In this document: in pieces, positions 1 to 8,774 of the stretch | Position numbering within the stretch: position 1 is the stretch's first letter | How the letters are laid out: each line of letters begins with the position of its first letter | From: Ferirhizobium litorale | Lineage (GTDB): Bacteria; Pseudomonadota; Alphaproteobacteria; Rhizobiales; Rhizobiaceae | Length of the DNA stretch: 33,195 nucleotides | Assembly (NCBI GenBank): GCA_030028905.1 | Contig: JALDYZ010000025.1 | Span: 1 to 33,195 of the forward strand | Reading direction: 5' to 3' | The notes under the pieces: model-generated | Databases searched by the model: none | What the model was told of the DNA's origin: nothing | What the model saw: the letters and a program-made list of their open reading frames with translations, nothing else | Made by a program: the position numbers and the translations under genes

Positions 1-239
1 GCGGCGAGAACGGATCATGAAGGGCTTCAAGTCAGCCCGACATCTCCAGTGTTTCGTTTCAATTCATGACCCTGTCGCCAACCTTTTCCACATTCCACGC
101 CACGAGATCTCATCAGACCATCATCGCGAACTGAGAACCGAAGCCATGCAGAGGTGGAACGAGATCGCAAGCCCGCAAACCGCATAACCGAAAGCCGCGC
201 ACAGCATGTTTGACCGGTTTCGGTTAACTTTACGGTGCC
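1..239 (+). mobile_element. IS6-family insertion sequence, 3' end (cut by window edge)
   Basis: This is the terminal part of an IS6-family element: the last 61 codons of the transposase and about 50 bp of trailing sequence. The outer end at 226-239 reads, on the other strand, GGCACCGTAAAGTT. It matches the outer end of the second IS6-like copy at 4883-4896 (GGCATCGTAACGTA) at most positions, which supports both as terminal inverted repeats. The reading frame of a regulator gene begins immediately after 239, so the element probably inserted into that gene. Confidence 0.75.
2..187 (+). CDS. IS6-family transposase, C-terminal part
   Basis: DDE transposase that carries out replicative transposition of the element. 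Only the C-terminal 61 residues lie in the window. They contain the RRER...MKGFKS stretch that includes the last catalytic region, then FVSIHDPVANLFHIPRHE and WNEIA before the stop at 185-187. The segment aligns residue for residue with the copy at 4069-4847. Whether the rest of the gene is intact cannot be seen. IS6 transposases are normally about 230-240 residues. Confidence 0.8.
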   Translation, partial: RRERIMKGFKSARHLQCFVSIHDPVANLFHIPRHEISSDHHRELRTEAMQRWNEIASPQTA

Positions 240-837
240 CTCGCGTCGGCTCGCACTCGGTCCGGAACGCTCTGTGATGCCCTTGTCGCAGAAGCTTACG
301 GCATCGTTTCGGGATTGGTCCGCCAGTTTCCTTGCCCCTTTCCGGTTGCAGGTCAATAAAGACGAACCTCCATTTTGGGCGGACATCGTACGTGAGCGTA
401 CGCTTGCGCTTCTGTACGACGCTATGCACGAGAATGGGAACATCGGCACCAGCACGCATCCGCTCGACCACGTGCATAACTGGGGACTTGCCTCGCGCGC
501 ACTCGAATGTGTCGACCGCCAAGAGCACGGTAGATTGTCCGTCCATCACATTTGCAAGGAACTGGGATGCACCACTCGAGCGCTGCAATATGCATTCCAG
601 ACGACGTTGGACCTAACGCCCTTGCAATATGTGCTCACGCGGCGGCTTCACCTTGCTCGCCGCGAATTGCTTTCGGTCAGCAGCGGCCCCTCATCGGTGA
701 CAAAGGCCGCGGCGAATCAGGGCTTCCAGAATTTCGGGCGCTTCTCGCACTACTACCAGGTCCTGTTCGGCGAGCTGCCATCAGACACGCTAAGGCGGCG
801 GGAAGTGGTCATGTTTCGCCGCAACGGCAAACTTTGA
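240..837 (+). pseudogene. AraC-family transcriptional regulator, truncated by the IS6 element
   Basis: The open frame encodes the C-terminal two-helix-turn-helix DNA-binding domain of an AraC/XylS-type regulator. Near the end it shows SVHHICKELGCTTRALQYAF (first HTH), LTPLQYVLTRRLHLARREL (linker and recognition region) and a second HTH ending GRFSHYYQVLFGELPS, the usual AraC-family signature. Family members are mostly 280-330 residues. Here the N-terminal sensor half is missing and the frame runs straight into the IS end at 239. The only start upstream is a GTG inside the IS inverted repeat (235). I infer a gene broken by insertion. Whether it still makes a DNA-binding fragment is unknown. 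Confidence 0.7.
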
Positions 838-964
838 TAAAGCCGATCCCATATTCTTTGCGCAACGGTGAGCGCCGCAGGTCGGGTAGGCCATTTGCGG
901 ATCAAATAGGTTCATCGGCAACCACGCTCGGGGACGTGTGCGCGCGGCAGTCACGGTGAGCCGT

Positions 965-1040
965 ATCGCGGTCGGGACGCCCACTACTGGCCCCTCCCCC
1001 CGCATAAGATCCACGCGGGCGGCTTCCCGCACGTGGCTCC
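965..1040 (-). other. Possible degenerate group II intron 3' end (domains V and VI)
   Basis: Read on the minus strand, 1040-1010 starts GAGCCACGTGCGGG and closes with CCCGCGTGGATC. This resembles group II intron domain V (GAGCC stem ... GGATC), but the usual two-base bulge on the 3' strand is missing. It is followed by TGCGGGGGG, a short loop and GCGTCCCGACCGCGAT. That looks like a domain VI hairpin with an unpaired A in CCGACCGCG, where intact bacterial introns typically have CCTACCGC. No maturase coding sequence was recognised upstream. The rest of 838-1194 holds no supportable gene. Confidence 0.4.
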
Positions 1041-1194
1041 TACCTCGGGTGTCGGAAGGGAGGCTAGGAAGGTACTCGTTGGTTAGGTTCAGTGAACCGG
1101 GAGGCCGAAATTGGGGAAAGCCGCCTCTCGGCTTTGAGAGCTAAGGCGGCGATCCGGCTTGGTCGTCTGTATATCGTCGGTCTCTATCGGGACT

Positions 1195-2808
1195 TTATTC
1201 GACGAGTTCGATTTCGCTGATCCGCCAGCTCTTGTCGAAGAAGTGCTCCAGAGGGCTGTAGAGGCGCAGACACACGAACCAGCCCTTCTGCGGCATCGTC
1301 TGTATCCAGTTCCCCCGTCCAACGCCGTCCGGTTGGGTCGGTGAAAAGTAGACCGTGGTCGTGCCGTCTGCTTCGGCTTCCGCCGCGGGTGAAGGGTAGC
1401 TTTGACTGCCCGCGCGCGGATAGCGCTGGGGCGTGTCGAGCATCGAGCGAGTCTGGTTGTCGTAGACCGTCAGTGACCAGAAATTCGCTTCGGGAATGCT
1501 CTTCGGAAGTTTGACCCTATAGGTCTTCGACCCGTCGAAGTACTTCTTGTCAGCATCCCTTGCCGTGATCAAGTACTGCGAGCCAACCCCCGTCAATCGC
1601 ATGGCCATCGCTGGCGTGATCCCGGTAATGCCGTAGAAGAAGGTCGTGCGCGCGTCCATCTGTCGATAGCCGGTCGGCGGGAACGGCTTCGCGCCTTCCG
1701 CCGTGATTTCGGGAATCGGTGTTTCGAACTCGTATCCGCTCTCGAAGAGCATGTTGTACCACGACGAGTCCGGGTAATAGAACCAGTCAGGGTCACGCGG
1801 GTTCATGAGGAGGTTGCGCGAAGCGGCATTCGCCACCGCCACTGCGTCCGTCATGATCCCCTTCATGCGCTCGTCGGGCGCGAACGGCTTTCCCTTCACG
1901 ATGCCGAGGGCCGCGATTGGTCCCATCAGCTCGACGTCGAGCGCGGTTGCCGGCTCGCTCTGCACCACCTGGTTCAGGAGCTCGAAATAGCTCCAGTCGT
2001 TCGGGGGAAGCGTATTCATCACCTTTCCGCTTCCCTCGTGGAAGACCGTTGCCGGAGGCTCGGTGATCTTCCCCAGCCGAGCCGTCCCGGCGAGGAACGA
2101 CGCAATCGAAGTTCCAACGCCGCCTGGCTCAAACGGGTAGACCTTCGTATGCGTCTTGATCAGGTCGACGGAGGGCTTGGGGTCGCGTCCGTCCTTCAGG
2201 AACGAGCGGCCGAACCAGAGGATGCCGTTGGTCTTCGCGTGCGCAATGAAATAGCCACCCTGGGGCAGTTCGCCAGTATACCCGGGAGGGACGATGAGAT
2301 ACTTGCCGCCAAGACCTCGGTCCGGACCCGGGCTGCCCATATCCGTCACCCAGTGAAACCAGGCGTCCTGCACGATGCCGAGGAACTCGGGCGGCGACTC
2401 GATCACCACCGGGCCGTCGCTGAGGTCGAGCCAACCCATGACGTAGATCGTGTCCGCGTTCGGGGTCAGGAACAGCGACTTCGCGTCCATCAGCTCGGTA
2501 AAGACCATCACCTCGTTCTTTTTGACGCCCATGTCCTCCATTCCGCGGCGGAGCGCGCGAATGCTGACTCCGCGCATCGTGTCCATGAATGCACGGTAGG
2601 CGAAAGCGAAGTCATGCTGATCGTAGAGCGCCTTCGCGGTCGCTTCGGTCGGCGCGCCATCCTTGAACTCGAACCTGCCGCGCGACGTCTCCACCACATC
2701 CGGCGTAGCGACCGACGGTGGGATCGACGTGACTGTGTCTGCTCGCGCTTGTAGCGCTGAGAGCAGCAGGCAAACCGTGGCCACATTGAGTAGCGATCGT
2801 CTGTACAT
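1195..2808 (-). CDS. Secreted DUF1254/DUF1214 domain protein
   Basis: A 537-residue protein with an N-terminal signal peptide (residues 1 to about 23, hydrophobic core LLNVATVCLLLSAL, cleavage near ARA-D), so it should be exported to the periplasm. The family has an N-terminal DUF1254 domain (about residues 60-190, with NADTIYVMGWLDLSDGPVV) and a C-terminal DUF1214 domain (about residues 400-525, with FWSLTVYDNQTRSML and GNWIQTMPQKGWFVCLRLY). The molecular function of the family is not established. Length is normal and no frameshift is visible, so this is the one apparently intact gene in the relic-rich left segment. It is monocistronic, with no neighbour that suggests a substrate. The ATG at 2808 fits the signal peptide well. 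Confidence 0.9.
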   Translation of the reverse strand: MYRRSLLNVATVCLLLSALQARADTVTSIPPSVATPDVVETSRGRFEFKDGAPTEATAKALYDQHDFAFAYRAFMDTMRGVSIRALRRGMEDMGVKKNEVMVFTELMDAKSLFLTPNADTIYVMGWLDLSDGPVVIESPPEFLGIVQDAWFHWVTDMGSPGPDRGLGGKYLIVPPGYTGELPQGGYFIAHAKTNGILWFGRSFLKDGRDPKPSVDLIKTHTKVYPFEPGGVGTSIASFLAGTARLGKITEPPATVFHEGSGKVMNTLPPNDWSYFELLNQVVQSEPATALDVELMGPIAALGIVKGKPFAPDERMKGIMTDAVAVANAASRNLLMNPRDPDWFYYPDSSWYNMLFESGYEFETPIPEITAEGAKPFPPTGYRQMDARTTFFYGITGITPAMAMRLTGVGSQYLITARDADKKYFDGSKTYRVKLPKSIPEANFWSLTVYDNQTRSMLDTPQRYPRAGSQSYPSPAAEAEADGTTTVYFSPTQPDGVGRGNWIQTMPQKGWFVCLRLYSPLEHFFDKSWRISEIELVE

Positions 2809-3044
2809 GGCGCTTCAACCTCTGATTAGCGTCGATGATGACCGTCTTCCGTTGGCTTTCAGTCACGACGGCTCCGGGAGAGTACAGAGTTTTGATTCGC
2901 TTGCAAAAAGTTTCGTCGAGAGGGAGACAACTTTTCGGAGAGGTTAGACCTACTACCTACGTTGGAGATGCTCAACGGCAGGAATGAGGTTGTAGTCCGA
3001 GCGGCAGTTGCGCTTTCGTCGCGGGATTCTGATTCAGGTTCAGA

Positions 3045-3650
3045 ATGAGTCACTACGAGCCGACCGGCTTCGAGTGGCGCGTGAATGCGCTGTTGCTGCC
3101 AAAAAAGCCAAGAGGCGTGCCGCGCATTGATGACCGGCGCGTGCTGAACGGCATCTTCTTTTACGCCCCGCCGTAGCATGGCGTGGCTTCCCTAGAGGGT
3201 TATGGGCCACGCACCACACGCTACAAATCTACAATCGCTTCGTCCGGTTGTGCGAGGCGCGTGTATGGCACGGCTTGTTGGATGCAACGACCGCCGCGCA
3301 TTTCGGCGAGATCCAGATTATCGACAGCACTTCCATCCGGACGCACCAACAGGCTGCGACGGCGAAGAGGGGGATCGAGATCGCTGTATTGGACGGTCAC
3401 GCGGCGGGCTCCGATCCGTCTCGGTCTAACGTCAGGGCAGGCACACGATGATCCCGCCGCCTATCGGTTGCTTGACTGACTCAATCCTCGTCTTTCTGGC
3501 AGAAAAAAGACGATGCCGATGGCATCCGCAACGTGATCGAGGGCACAGGTTGGTGCCAAAACACCCCTTCGCGAAAACTTCCTCGCAATCGTCCAACTCG
3601 CCTCAATGCGCCATGGCTCCGTGGTTATGTGTCTACAGCCCAGCTTGACT
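3045..3650 (+). pseudogene. IS5-family (IS427-like) transposase relic
   Basis: Pieces of a DDE transposase appear in shifting frames. They are an N-terminal MSHYEPTGFEWRVNALLLP-like start at 3045, a VPRIDDRRVLNGIFF segment, and an IQIIDSTSIRTHQQAATAKRG segment with the first catalytic Asp (about 3316-3378). After these comes IRLGLTSGQAHDDPAAYRLLD (about 3412-3477). The sequence then jumps to the extreme C-terminus (about 3580-3645, LAIVQLASMRHG and WLRGYVST). An in-frame stop near 3175, several frameshifts and a missing middle to late section mean it cannot make an active transposase. The gene model is typical of IS427-group elements common in rhizobia. Confidence 0.75.
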
Positions 3651-3878
3651 ATTCGTTTCGCCGCGGTTGTCACCGCCCACGCCGCAACACTCGCTCCCGG
3701 GCGGGAGCTACCCCTTACCGAGCCAGACTTTCACCGGCTGGAACACGACAGCTTGAAAAGGCGCACCTCATCCTGGTCGCCGCGCTATAGACATGACAAC
3801 AACTGACCGTCATCAAACCTTGGATTGATCTCTACGGGCGCCCCTATAGAATGCGAGCCGATCGGACTCCGAAGAACC
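3651..3878. other. No recognisable gene
   Basis: This stretch after the IS5 relic contains short open frames only. None has a recognisable domain or a convincing ribosome binding site. It is probably the debris between two insertion sequences. Confidence 0.4.
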
Positions 3879-4067
3879 ATGCGAATCGGTGAGCGAACGA
3901 CCTTACCCGCACCCCTACTGGTTATGTTCGCCGTCGCGCTGGGAGTGCAGATCGCCTTGTTTCTCTTCCCGTTCGTGGTGTTCGAGACATGGATTGAACG
4001 CGCGCACTTTGGTGACAGCTTCGGGTTCGTCAGCACGATGTTTAGCGGTTCGCACTGTGTGGAGTAA
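3879..4067 (+). CDS. Possible small membrane protein (weak)
   Basis: A 62-codon frame starting at ATG 3879. Residues 8-31 are strongly hydrophobic (LPAPLLVMFAVALGVQIALF, then a Phe-rich run), compatible with one membrane helix. The rest carries acidic and aromatic residues. I recognise no family. The upstream Shine-Dalgarno is poor and the frame ends at the edge of the IS6 relic, so it may be a truncated or fortuitous frame. I keep it only because the hydrophobic segment is clear. Confidence 0.2.
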   Translation: MRIGERTTLPAPLLVMFAVALGVQIALFLFPFVVFETWIERAHFGDSFGFVSTMFSGSHCVE

Positions 4068-4068
4068 T

Positions 4069-4847
4069 CTATTCGCACGCAGTGCAAGTCCGAGAACAGT
4101 CCGGCAACGACGCGACGCTCGGGCGGTTGTTGGCAGTCAGATCGCGTCGTCCAATCGCCTTGTTGACGCCCTTGACGCGCAGACCCAAGAACTGCGGGAG
4201 TTGCGGACGAGTAGGGAAGCGATTAACGCCAAAGACCGCTTCAACTGAACGCTGAGCGATCTCGTTCCACATCTGCATTGCCGCGGCCCGCAGTTCGCGA
4301 TGGTGGTTTGAGGGAATGTCGTGCCGAGGAATGTGGAAGAGATTGGCGATCGGGTCATGGATCGAAACGAAGCGCTGAAGGTGCCGGCGTGATTTGAAGC
4401 GCTTCATAAGCCGCTCGCGCCTTCGCGTTGGTTGGTGAGAATTTTCGGCCCGGTTGTTAAGCCCCTTGTGCGAACGATGCTCGACGCCGGGTATGATCTT
4501 CGCCTTCGCGGCGTCGTAGGACCGCAGCTTGTCGGTGATTATGATCCGAGGCGGATGGCGCTGAGCCTTCAGCAGCTTGCGCATCAATCGCCAGGCGGCT
4601 TTGGCGTTGCGGCGGCTCTGCACGAGAACATCCAGCACGAAGCCATCCTGATCAACTGCGCGCCAGAGCCAGTGTTTCTCACCACGGATCGAAACGACGA
4701 CTTCGTCGAGGTGCCGCGAGCCGCCAGCATATCCTCGACCATGCACAGGCCGAGCGGGAAGCGGAAGTAAAGCCACACAGCATGGGCGATGACTTCACCG
4801 GCAAAACGATGGCGGCGGTAGAGCGGGTCACGAGACTTGAGGGTCAT
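4069..4847 (-). pseudogene. IS6-family transposase with internal deletion and frameshift
   Basis: The N-terminal frame starts at 4847 and gives RDPLYRRHRFAGEVIAHAVW, then LCMVEDMLAARG. It should continue through the linker that precedes the catalytic core. Instead, at about 4714, the sequence jumps to HLDEVVVSIRGEKHWLWRAVD in another frame, and that frame continues through IITDKLRSYDAAKAKIIPGV and the RRRERLMKRFKS region. By comparison with normal family members, roughly 35 codons are missing and the frame is shifted. The catalytic Asp of HLDE, the second Asp (TDKLRS) and the C-terminal part are still readable but disconnected from the N-terminus. The element is therefore probably inactive. 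The C-terminal tail past WNEIAQRS is unusually long and may be read-through into flanking DNA. Confidence 0.75.
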
Positions 4848-4896
4848 GCGCCATCATCGCAGACCAAGGTCGATCGACAATTTACGTTACGATGCC
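4069..4896 (-). mobile_element. IS6-family insertion sequence relic (second copy)
   Basis: The element is oriented opposite to the copy at the left edge of the window. Its outer end lies at 4896, where the sequence TTTACGTTACGATGCC is the complement of an inverted repeat resembling the one at 226-239. The inner end cannot be fixed. No matching repeat was found left of the transposase stop, so the element is probably decayed or truncated there. Confidence 0.65.
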
Positions 4897-5275
4897 ATGA
4901 CGACACAGTGATGAGATAGTCCCACCACAGCACGGTCGCGTCGAATGGCGAGCGAATCGGGATGAGACAGCAAGGCCAGCCGCCTAAGCGGGGCACCACC
5001 TGCAATTGGGCGACGATGTCGGCTTTGCCGCACAAGTGTCAATTCCTTTCCATTCAAGTCACCATCCCGGAGCGGACGATCCCGACGTATGCGCTCTCAA
5101 TTGCTTCCCTCTGAGGGAGTCTATCGCATCAGCGCCAAGCACGACGGCTTCGTTTCACAACACCCTCACGAAAAACGTACGGTGGGCAGCTTGCTCCAAG
5201 TACACATCCAGCCGTGTCGGGATCACGCCGATTCTTCGCCCAGCGTTGCATACGGTCTGCGAATATCCCCACCTA
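4897..5275. other. No recognisable gene
   Basis: The 379 bp between the IS6 relic and the DeoR-type gene contain only short frames without recognisable domains. No clear terminator hairpin with a T tract was seen for the minus-strand operon that ends at 5276. Confidence 0.4.
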
Positions 5276-6085
5276 CTAAGTCGCCACCAAAACTTCCAAA
5301 CCGCGTTTTTCGAACTCCTTGGCAACTGCATCTGATATGCCATCGTCCGTGATAAGCGAATGGACTACGTCGAGTGAACCCAGCCGCGTAAAAGATGATT
5401 TGCCGATCTTGGTGGAATCGGCAACTAGGTACACGTGCGCTGCGGCCTTGATCATCGCTTCTTTCAACTGCAGATCAGCAAAGCTTGGATAGGTGAGGCC
5501 GGCCTCGAGATCGACGCCGGCAGTCGCCAGGAACAGTTTCCCGGCAAAGATATTGTTGAAATACTCGACCGACTTGTCGCCGGAGAGCGACAGTGTCGGC
5601 GACTTGAACTGTCCGCCCGGCATGTGAACGGCAAAAGTCGGCACTGAACCGAGTATGATCGCGATGTTGAGCGCGTTTGTGATCAGCGTCAGATCGCGCC
5701 GCGTCGTCAGGCGCATGGCGATTTCGGTGGTCGTCGTCCCCGCGTCGAGGATCAGCGTTTCGCCATCTTTGACGAGGCTCGCCGCCAGCGCGCCGATCCG
5801 CCGCTTCTTGTCCATGTTTTCCTGGTGATGCAGGGTCATGGTGCCGATCTGCCGCGAGACCGGATTCAAATAGGCGCCGCCGTGTTCGCGGGTTATGAAA
5901 CCTTCGTTTTCCAGACGCTCGAGATCCTGGCGGATGGTTGCTTCGGAGACGTGGAACGCCGTTGCCAGCTCCCGCACCCGGGCGGAACCCTCTTCTTCCA
6001 GCCATTCGAGGATGCGCCGGCGCCGTGGTTCGGACAATAATCCGACCATGGACTCGGAAGCATCGCTTTCTGTCTTCGCTTCCAT
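5276..6085 (-). CDS. DeoR/GlpR-family transcriptional regulator
   Basis: A 269-residue cytoplasmic regulator. Residues 16-75 form the DeoR-type winged helix-turn-helix (PRRRRILEWLEEEGSARVRE, then FHVSEATIRQDLERLENEGF). Residues about 95-250 are the DeoRC effector domain, with the phosphate-sugar-binding loop LDAGTTTTEIA near residue 113 and VADSTKIGKSSF further on. Members are usually repressors of adjacent sugar operons and respond to a phosphorylated intermediate. The gene lies about 95 bp downstream of the permease gene in the same direction and probably regulates that transporter operon. Length and motifs are normal. The 21 residues before the HTH are acidic and poorly conserved, so a slightly later start is possible. 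Confidence 0.9.
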   Translation of the reverse strand: MEAKTESDASESMVGLLSEPRRRRILEWLEEEGSARVRELATAFHVSEATIRQDLERLENEGFITREHGGAYLNPVSRQIGTMTLHHQENMDKKRRIGALAASLVKDGETLILDAGTTTTEIAMRLTTRRDLTLITNALNIAIILGSVPTFAVHMPGGQFKSPTLSLSGDKSVEYFNNIFAGKLFLATAGVDLEAGLTYPSFADLQLKEAMIKAAAHVYLVADSTKIGKSSFTRLGSLDVVHSLITDDGISDAVAKEFEKRGLEVLVAT

Positions 6086-6180
6086 GTGGACCGCCTAAAC
6101 CCCGATATTCGCAATCAAACGAAAGTAATCCGATTCTACTGCATGGGACCGTTACAGCAAGAGACCGTCCGTTGAAATCC

Positions 6181-7248
6181 TCAATTGGAATGCTGCTGCA
6201 AAATGACCCGCGCCTGCAATCTTTGCTGGATCTGGTCAACCACGACTGCGGCGATGATGACAAGACCCTTGATCACGGTCTGCCAGAAGGACGAGATGCC
6301 CATCATGATCATGCCGTCGGCGAGGATGCCGATGACGAAGGCGCCGATGATCGTTCCACCGATTCGTCCCCGCCCACCAGACATCGACGTTCCGCCGAGG
6401 ACCGCGGCCGCGATCGCGTTCAGTTCGAAGGTCTCGCCCGTCGCCGGATGACTCGCCTGCAGCTGCGAGGAGATGATCAGGCCGACCAGCGCCGCACAGA
6501 GGCCGGAGAACATATAGACGAAGAGCTTGGTCCTATCGACATTGACGCCGGAAAGCGCCGCGCCGCGCTCGTTTCCGCCGACTGCATAGATGTGCCGGCC
6601 GAGCGGCGTGCGCGTGGCGAGGTAGGCTGCCAGAAGGGCGACGACGGCCATGATCCAGATCGACAGCGGAAAGCCAAACAGCGTGCCGGAGCCGATCAGC
6701 TTGAAGGTGTCCGATCCGTATTCGGGATTGCCGGCGAGATTTGGGAACGTGCGCCCGTCGGAGAACAGCAGGGCTGCGCCGCGCGCAACATACAGCGTAC
6801 CCAGGGTGGCGATGAAGGGGGCGACGTTGAGTTTTGTGATCAGCATGCCGTTGACGAAGCCGATGAAAACGCCGGCCAGCAGCACGATAAGGCAGATTTC
6901 CAGCGTATTAAACTGTACGCTCCAGCCAATGCCGAGATCGATGCCGTAGAGCACGAGATAGCCGGCAACCATGGCGCAGAGACCGACGATGGAACCGACA
7001 GAAAGGTCGATGCCCCCGGCGATGATGACGAAGGTCATCCCGATCGCCAACAGCGCGTTGAGCGCCACGTGCTTGGAGATGATCAGCATGTTGGCGGCCG
7101 AGAGGAAATTCGGGGCGGCCAGGGCGAAGAAGCCGAAAACCAGGATCAGCGCGACAAATGTGCGCATGTGCAGCAGCAGGAGCAGCGCCGATGTTGCCGA
7201 TGCCCTCGATCCCTCTTGCGTGGCGCTTGCGGATTTGATGCTGCTCAT
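6181..7248 (-). CDS. Sugar ABC transporter permease (RbsC type)
   Basis: A 355-residue inner-membrane permease of the ribose/xylose (RbsC/XylH, BPD_transp_2) family. The protein is mostly hydrophobic helices. It carries the family hallmarks GGIDLSVGSIVGLCAMVAGY (about residues 75-95), the loop IATLGTLYVARGAALLFSDG, and the C-terminal EAA-like region LNAIAAAVLGGTSMSGGRGR followed by IGGTIIGAFVIGIL. Its start codon overlaps the ATPase stop (ATGA at 7245-7248), so translation is probably coupled. The N-terminus has a Ser/Ala-rich cytoplasmic tail of about 25 residues before the first helix. It works with the ATPase and binding protein encoded upstream. Confidence 0.93.
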   Translation of the reverse strand: MSSIKSASATQEGSRASATSALLLLLHMRTFVALILVFGFFALAAPNFLSAANMLIISKHVALNALLAIGMTFVIIAGGIDLSVGSIVGLCAMVAGYLVLYGIDLGIGWSVQFNTLEICLIVLLAGVFIGFVNGMLITKLNVAPFIATLGTLYVARGAALLFSDGRTFPNLAGNPEYGSDTFKLIGSGTLFGFPLSIWIMAVVALLAAYLATRTPLGRHIYAVGGNERGAALSGVNVDRTKLFVYMFSGLCAALVGLIISSQLQASHPATGETFELNAIAAAVLGGTSMSGGRGRIGGTIIGAFVIGILADGMIMMGISSFWQTVIKGLVIIAAVVVDQIQQRLQARVILQQHSN

Positions 7249-8774
7249 TGTGTTTCGACCCTGCTCAGATTGGGCGTCGCCGCGGAGATGACCGCCGACG
7301 CGTCGGCACCGGCGGGAAAGCTCCCGGTCAGCTTGCCATTTGCCATAACGAGAATGCGATCCGAGAGGGCCAAGACCTCCTCGATATCCGATGTTACGAA
7401 GAGAATGCCGAGGCCGTCGGCCGCGAGGCGACGCATGGTGCGGAAAATCTCGGCCTTGGCACCGATGTCGATACCGCGTGACGGCTCATCCATGAGCAGG
7501 ATTTTCGGCTGCGTCATCAACGCCTTGCCGATCACCACTTTCTGCTGGTTGCCGCCGGACAGACTGGAAACCGGGTGTTCGAGACTAGCGATCTTGATCG
7601 CCATGCGCTTGACGAATTCCGCGGCCCTGGCGGCTTCCCGCTTCAGGTTCAGATGGACGAAACGGGTGAAGTCTCCCAGCGACGATAGCGTGAGGTTTTC
7701 GCGAACGCTCATGATTTGCACAAGACCGTCGCGCTTGCGGTCTTCGGGGATCAATGCCAATCCCCGCCGGATTCGGCCGGACACGCTCTTCTCGCGCACC
7801 AGCTCGCCGCCGATGAAGAGCTGGCCCGTGGAATTTGGATGCTGTACCATGATGCATTCCAGCAGTTCCGAGCGACCGGCCCCCATCAGCCCGTAAAGGC
7901 CGACGATCTCGCCTGCCCTCACCGTCAACGACATGTGGTCGACGGCATACCCCGAAGCCGGACTCGGCAGACAGATGTTCTCCACCCTGAACACCTCGTC
8001 CCCGAGACTGTGCTCCACGATTTTCGGAAACTCCTTGGAGGCGCTGCCGATCATGTTGCTGACAATCCAGGGGATATCGACGCCCGTCATGGAGCGCGAT
8101 CCCGTGATCACCCCGTCGCGCAGCACGGTAATGTAGTCGCCGATGCGAATGAGCTCTTCCAGCCGGTGGGAAATGTAGACGATGCCGACACCCTGGCGCT
8201 TCAGGTCCTTGATGACCCGGAAAAGAACCTCCACCTCGGTCGCCGATAGCGCCGACGTCGGTTCGTCGAGAATGAGAATGCGGGCATTTTCCGCCAAAGC
8301 CTTGGCGATTTCGACGATCTGCTGCTGGCCGATGCGCAGATTGCCGAGCGGCGTCCCGGGATCGATATCCTGCTCGAGCCGCTTCATCAAGGCGCGGGCC
8401 GCTTCCGTCTGGGCCGCCCGGTCGATATGGACGACGGCGCGCGTCTTTTCTCGTCCAATGAAGATGTTTTCCGTCACCGTCAGGTTGGGAAAGAGATTGA
8501 GTTCCTGGAACACGATGCCGACGCCATGACGCGCGGCATCCGACTTGTCCGCGAAGACGACCGGCTTGCCGTCAAGTTCGATCGTACCGCCGTTCAGCTG
8601 TTCGACACCGGCGATGACCTTCATGAGCGTCGATTTCCCCGCACCGTTTTCACCGACCAGCACGTTGACCGCGCCCATGCGCAGGTCGAAATCGACGTTC
8701 TTCAGCGCCTGTGTCCCGGGATACACCTTGGAGCCGTTGCGGATGGACAGGCTGATCGGATGCGCATCGGTCAT
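7245..8774 (-). CDS. Sugar ABC transporter ATP-binding protein (RbsA type, double NBD)
   Basis: A 509-residue ATPase with two fused nucleotide-binding domains, the normal RbsA/MglA architecture. NBD1 has Walker A GENGAGKST (residues 41-49), the signature LRIGQQQIVEIAKAL and Walker B LILDEPTSAL. NBD2 has the degenerate Walker A GLMGAGRSELLE usual for this family, a canonical signature LSGGNQQKVVIGKAL and Walker B LLMDEPSRGID. It powers uptake through the permease at 6181-7248. The start overlaps the end of the DUF2291 gene by 4 bp (8771-8774), and the stop overlaps the permease start, so three genes are translationally linked. Confidence 0.95.
   Translation of the reverse strand: MTDAHPISLSIRNGSKVYPGTQALKNVDFDLRMGAVNVLVGENGAGKSTLMKVIAGVEQLNGGTIELDGKPVVFADKSDAARHGVGIVFQELNLFPNLTVTENIFIGREKTRAVVHIDRAAQTEAARALMKRLEQDIDPGTPLGNLRIGQQQIVEIAKALAENARILILDEPTSALSATEVEVLFRVIKDLKRQGVGIVYISHRLEELIRIGDYITVLRDGVITGSRSMTGVDIPWIVSNMIGSASKEFPKIVEHSLGDEVFRVENICLPSPASGYAVDHMSLTVRAGEIVGLYGLMGAGRSELLECIMVQHPNSTGQLFIGGELVREKSVSGRIRRGLALIPEDRKRDGLVQIMSVRENLTLSSLGDFTRFVHLNLKREAARAAEFVKRMAIKIASLEHPVSSLSGGNQQKVVIGKALMTQPKILLMDEPSRGIDIGAKAEIFRTMRRLAADGLGILFVTSDIEEVLALSDRILVMANGKLTGSFPAGADASAVISAATPNLSRVETQ

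Noticed and set aside
5938-7896. 652-codon open frame on the plus strand
   Set aside because: It lies antisense to the DeoR, permease and ATPase genes and has low-complexity, highly charged translation typical of GC-rich shadow frames.
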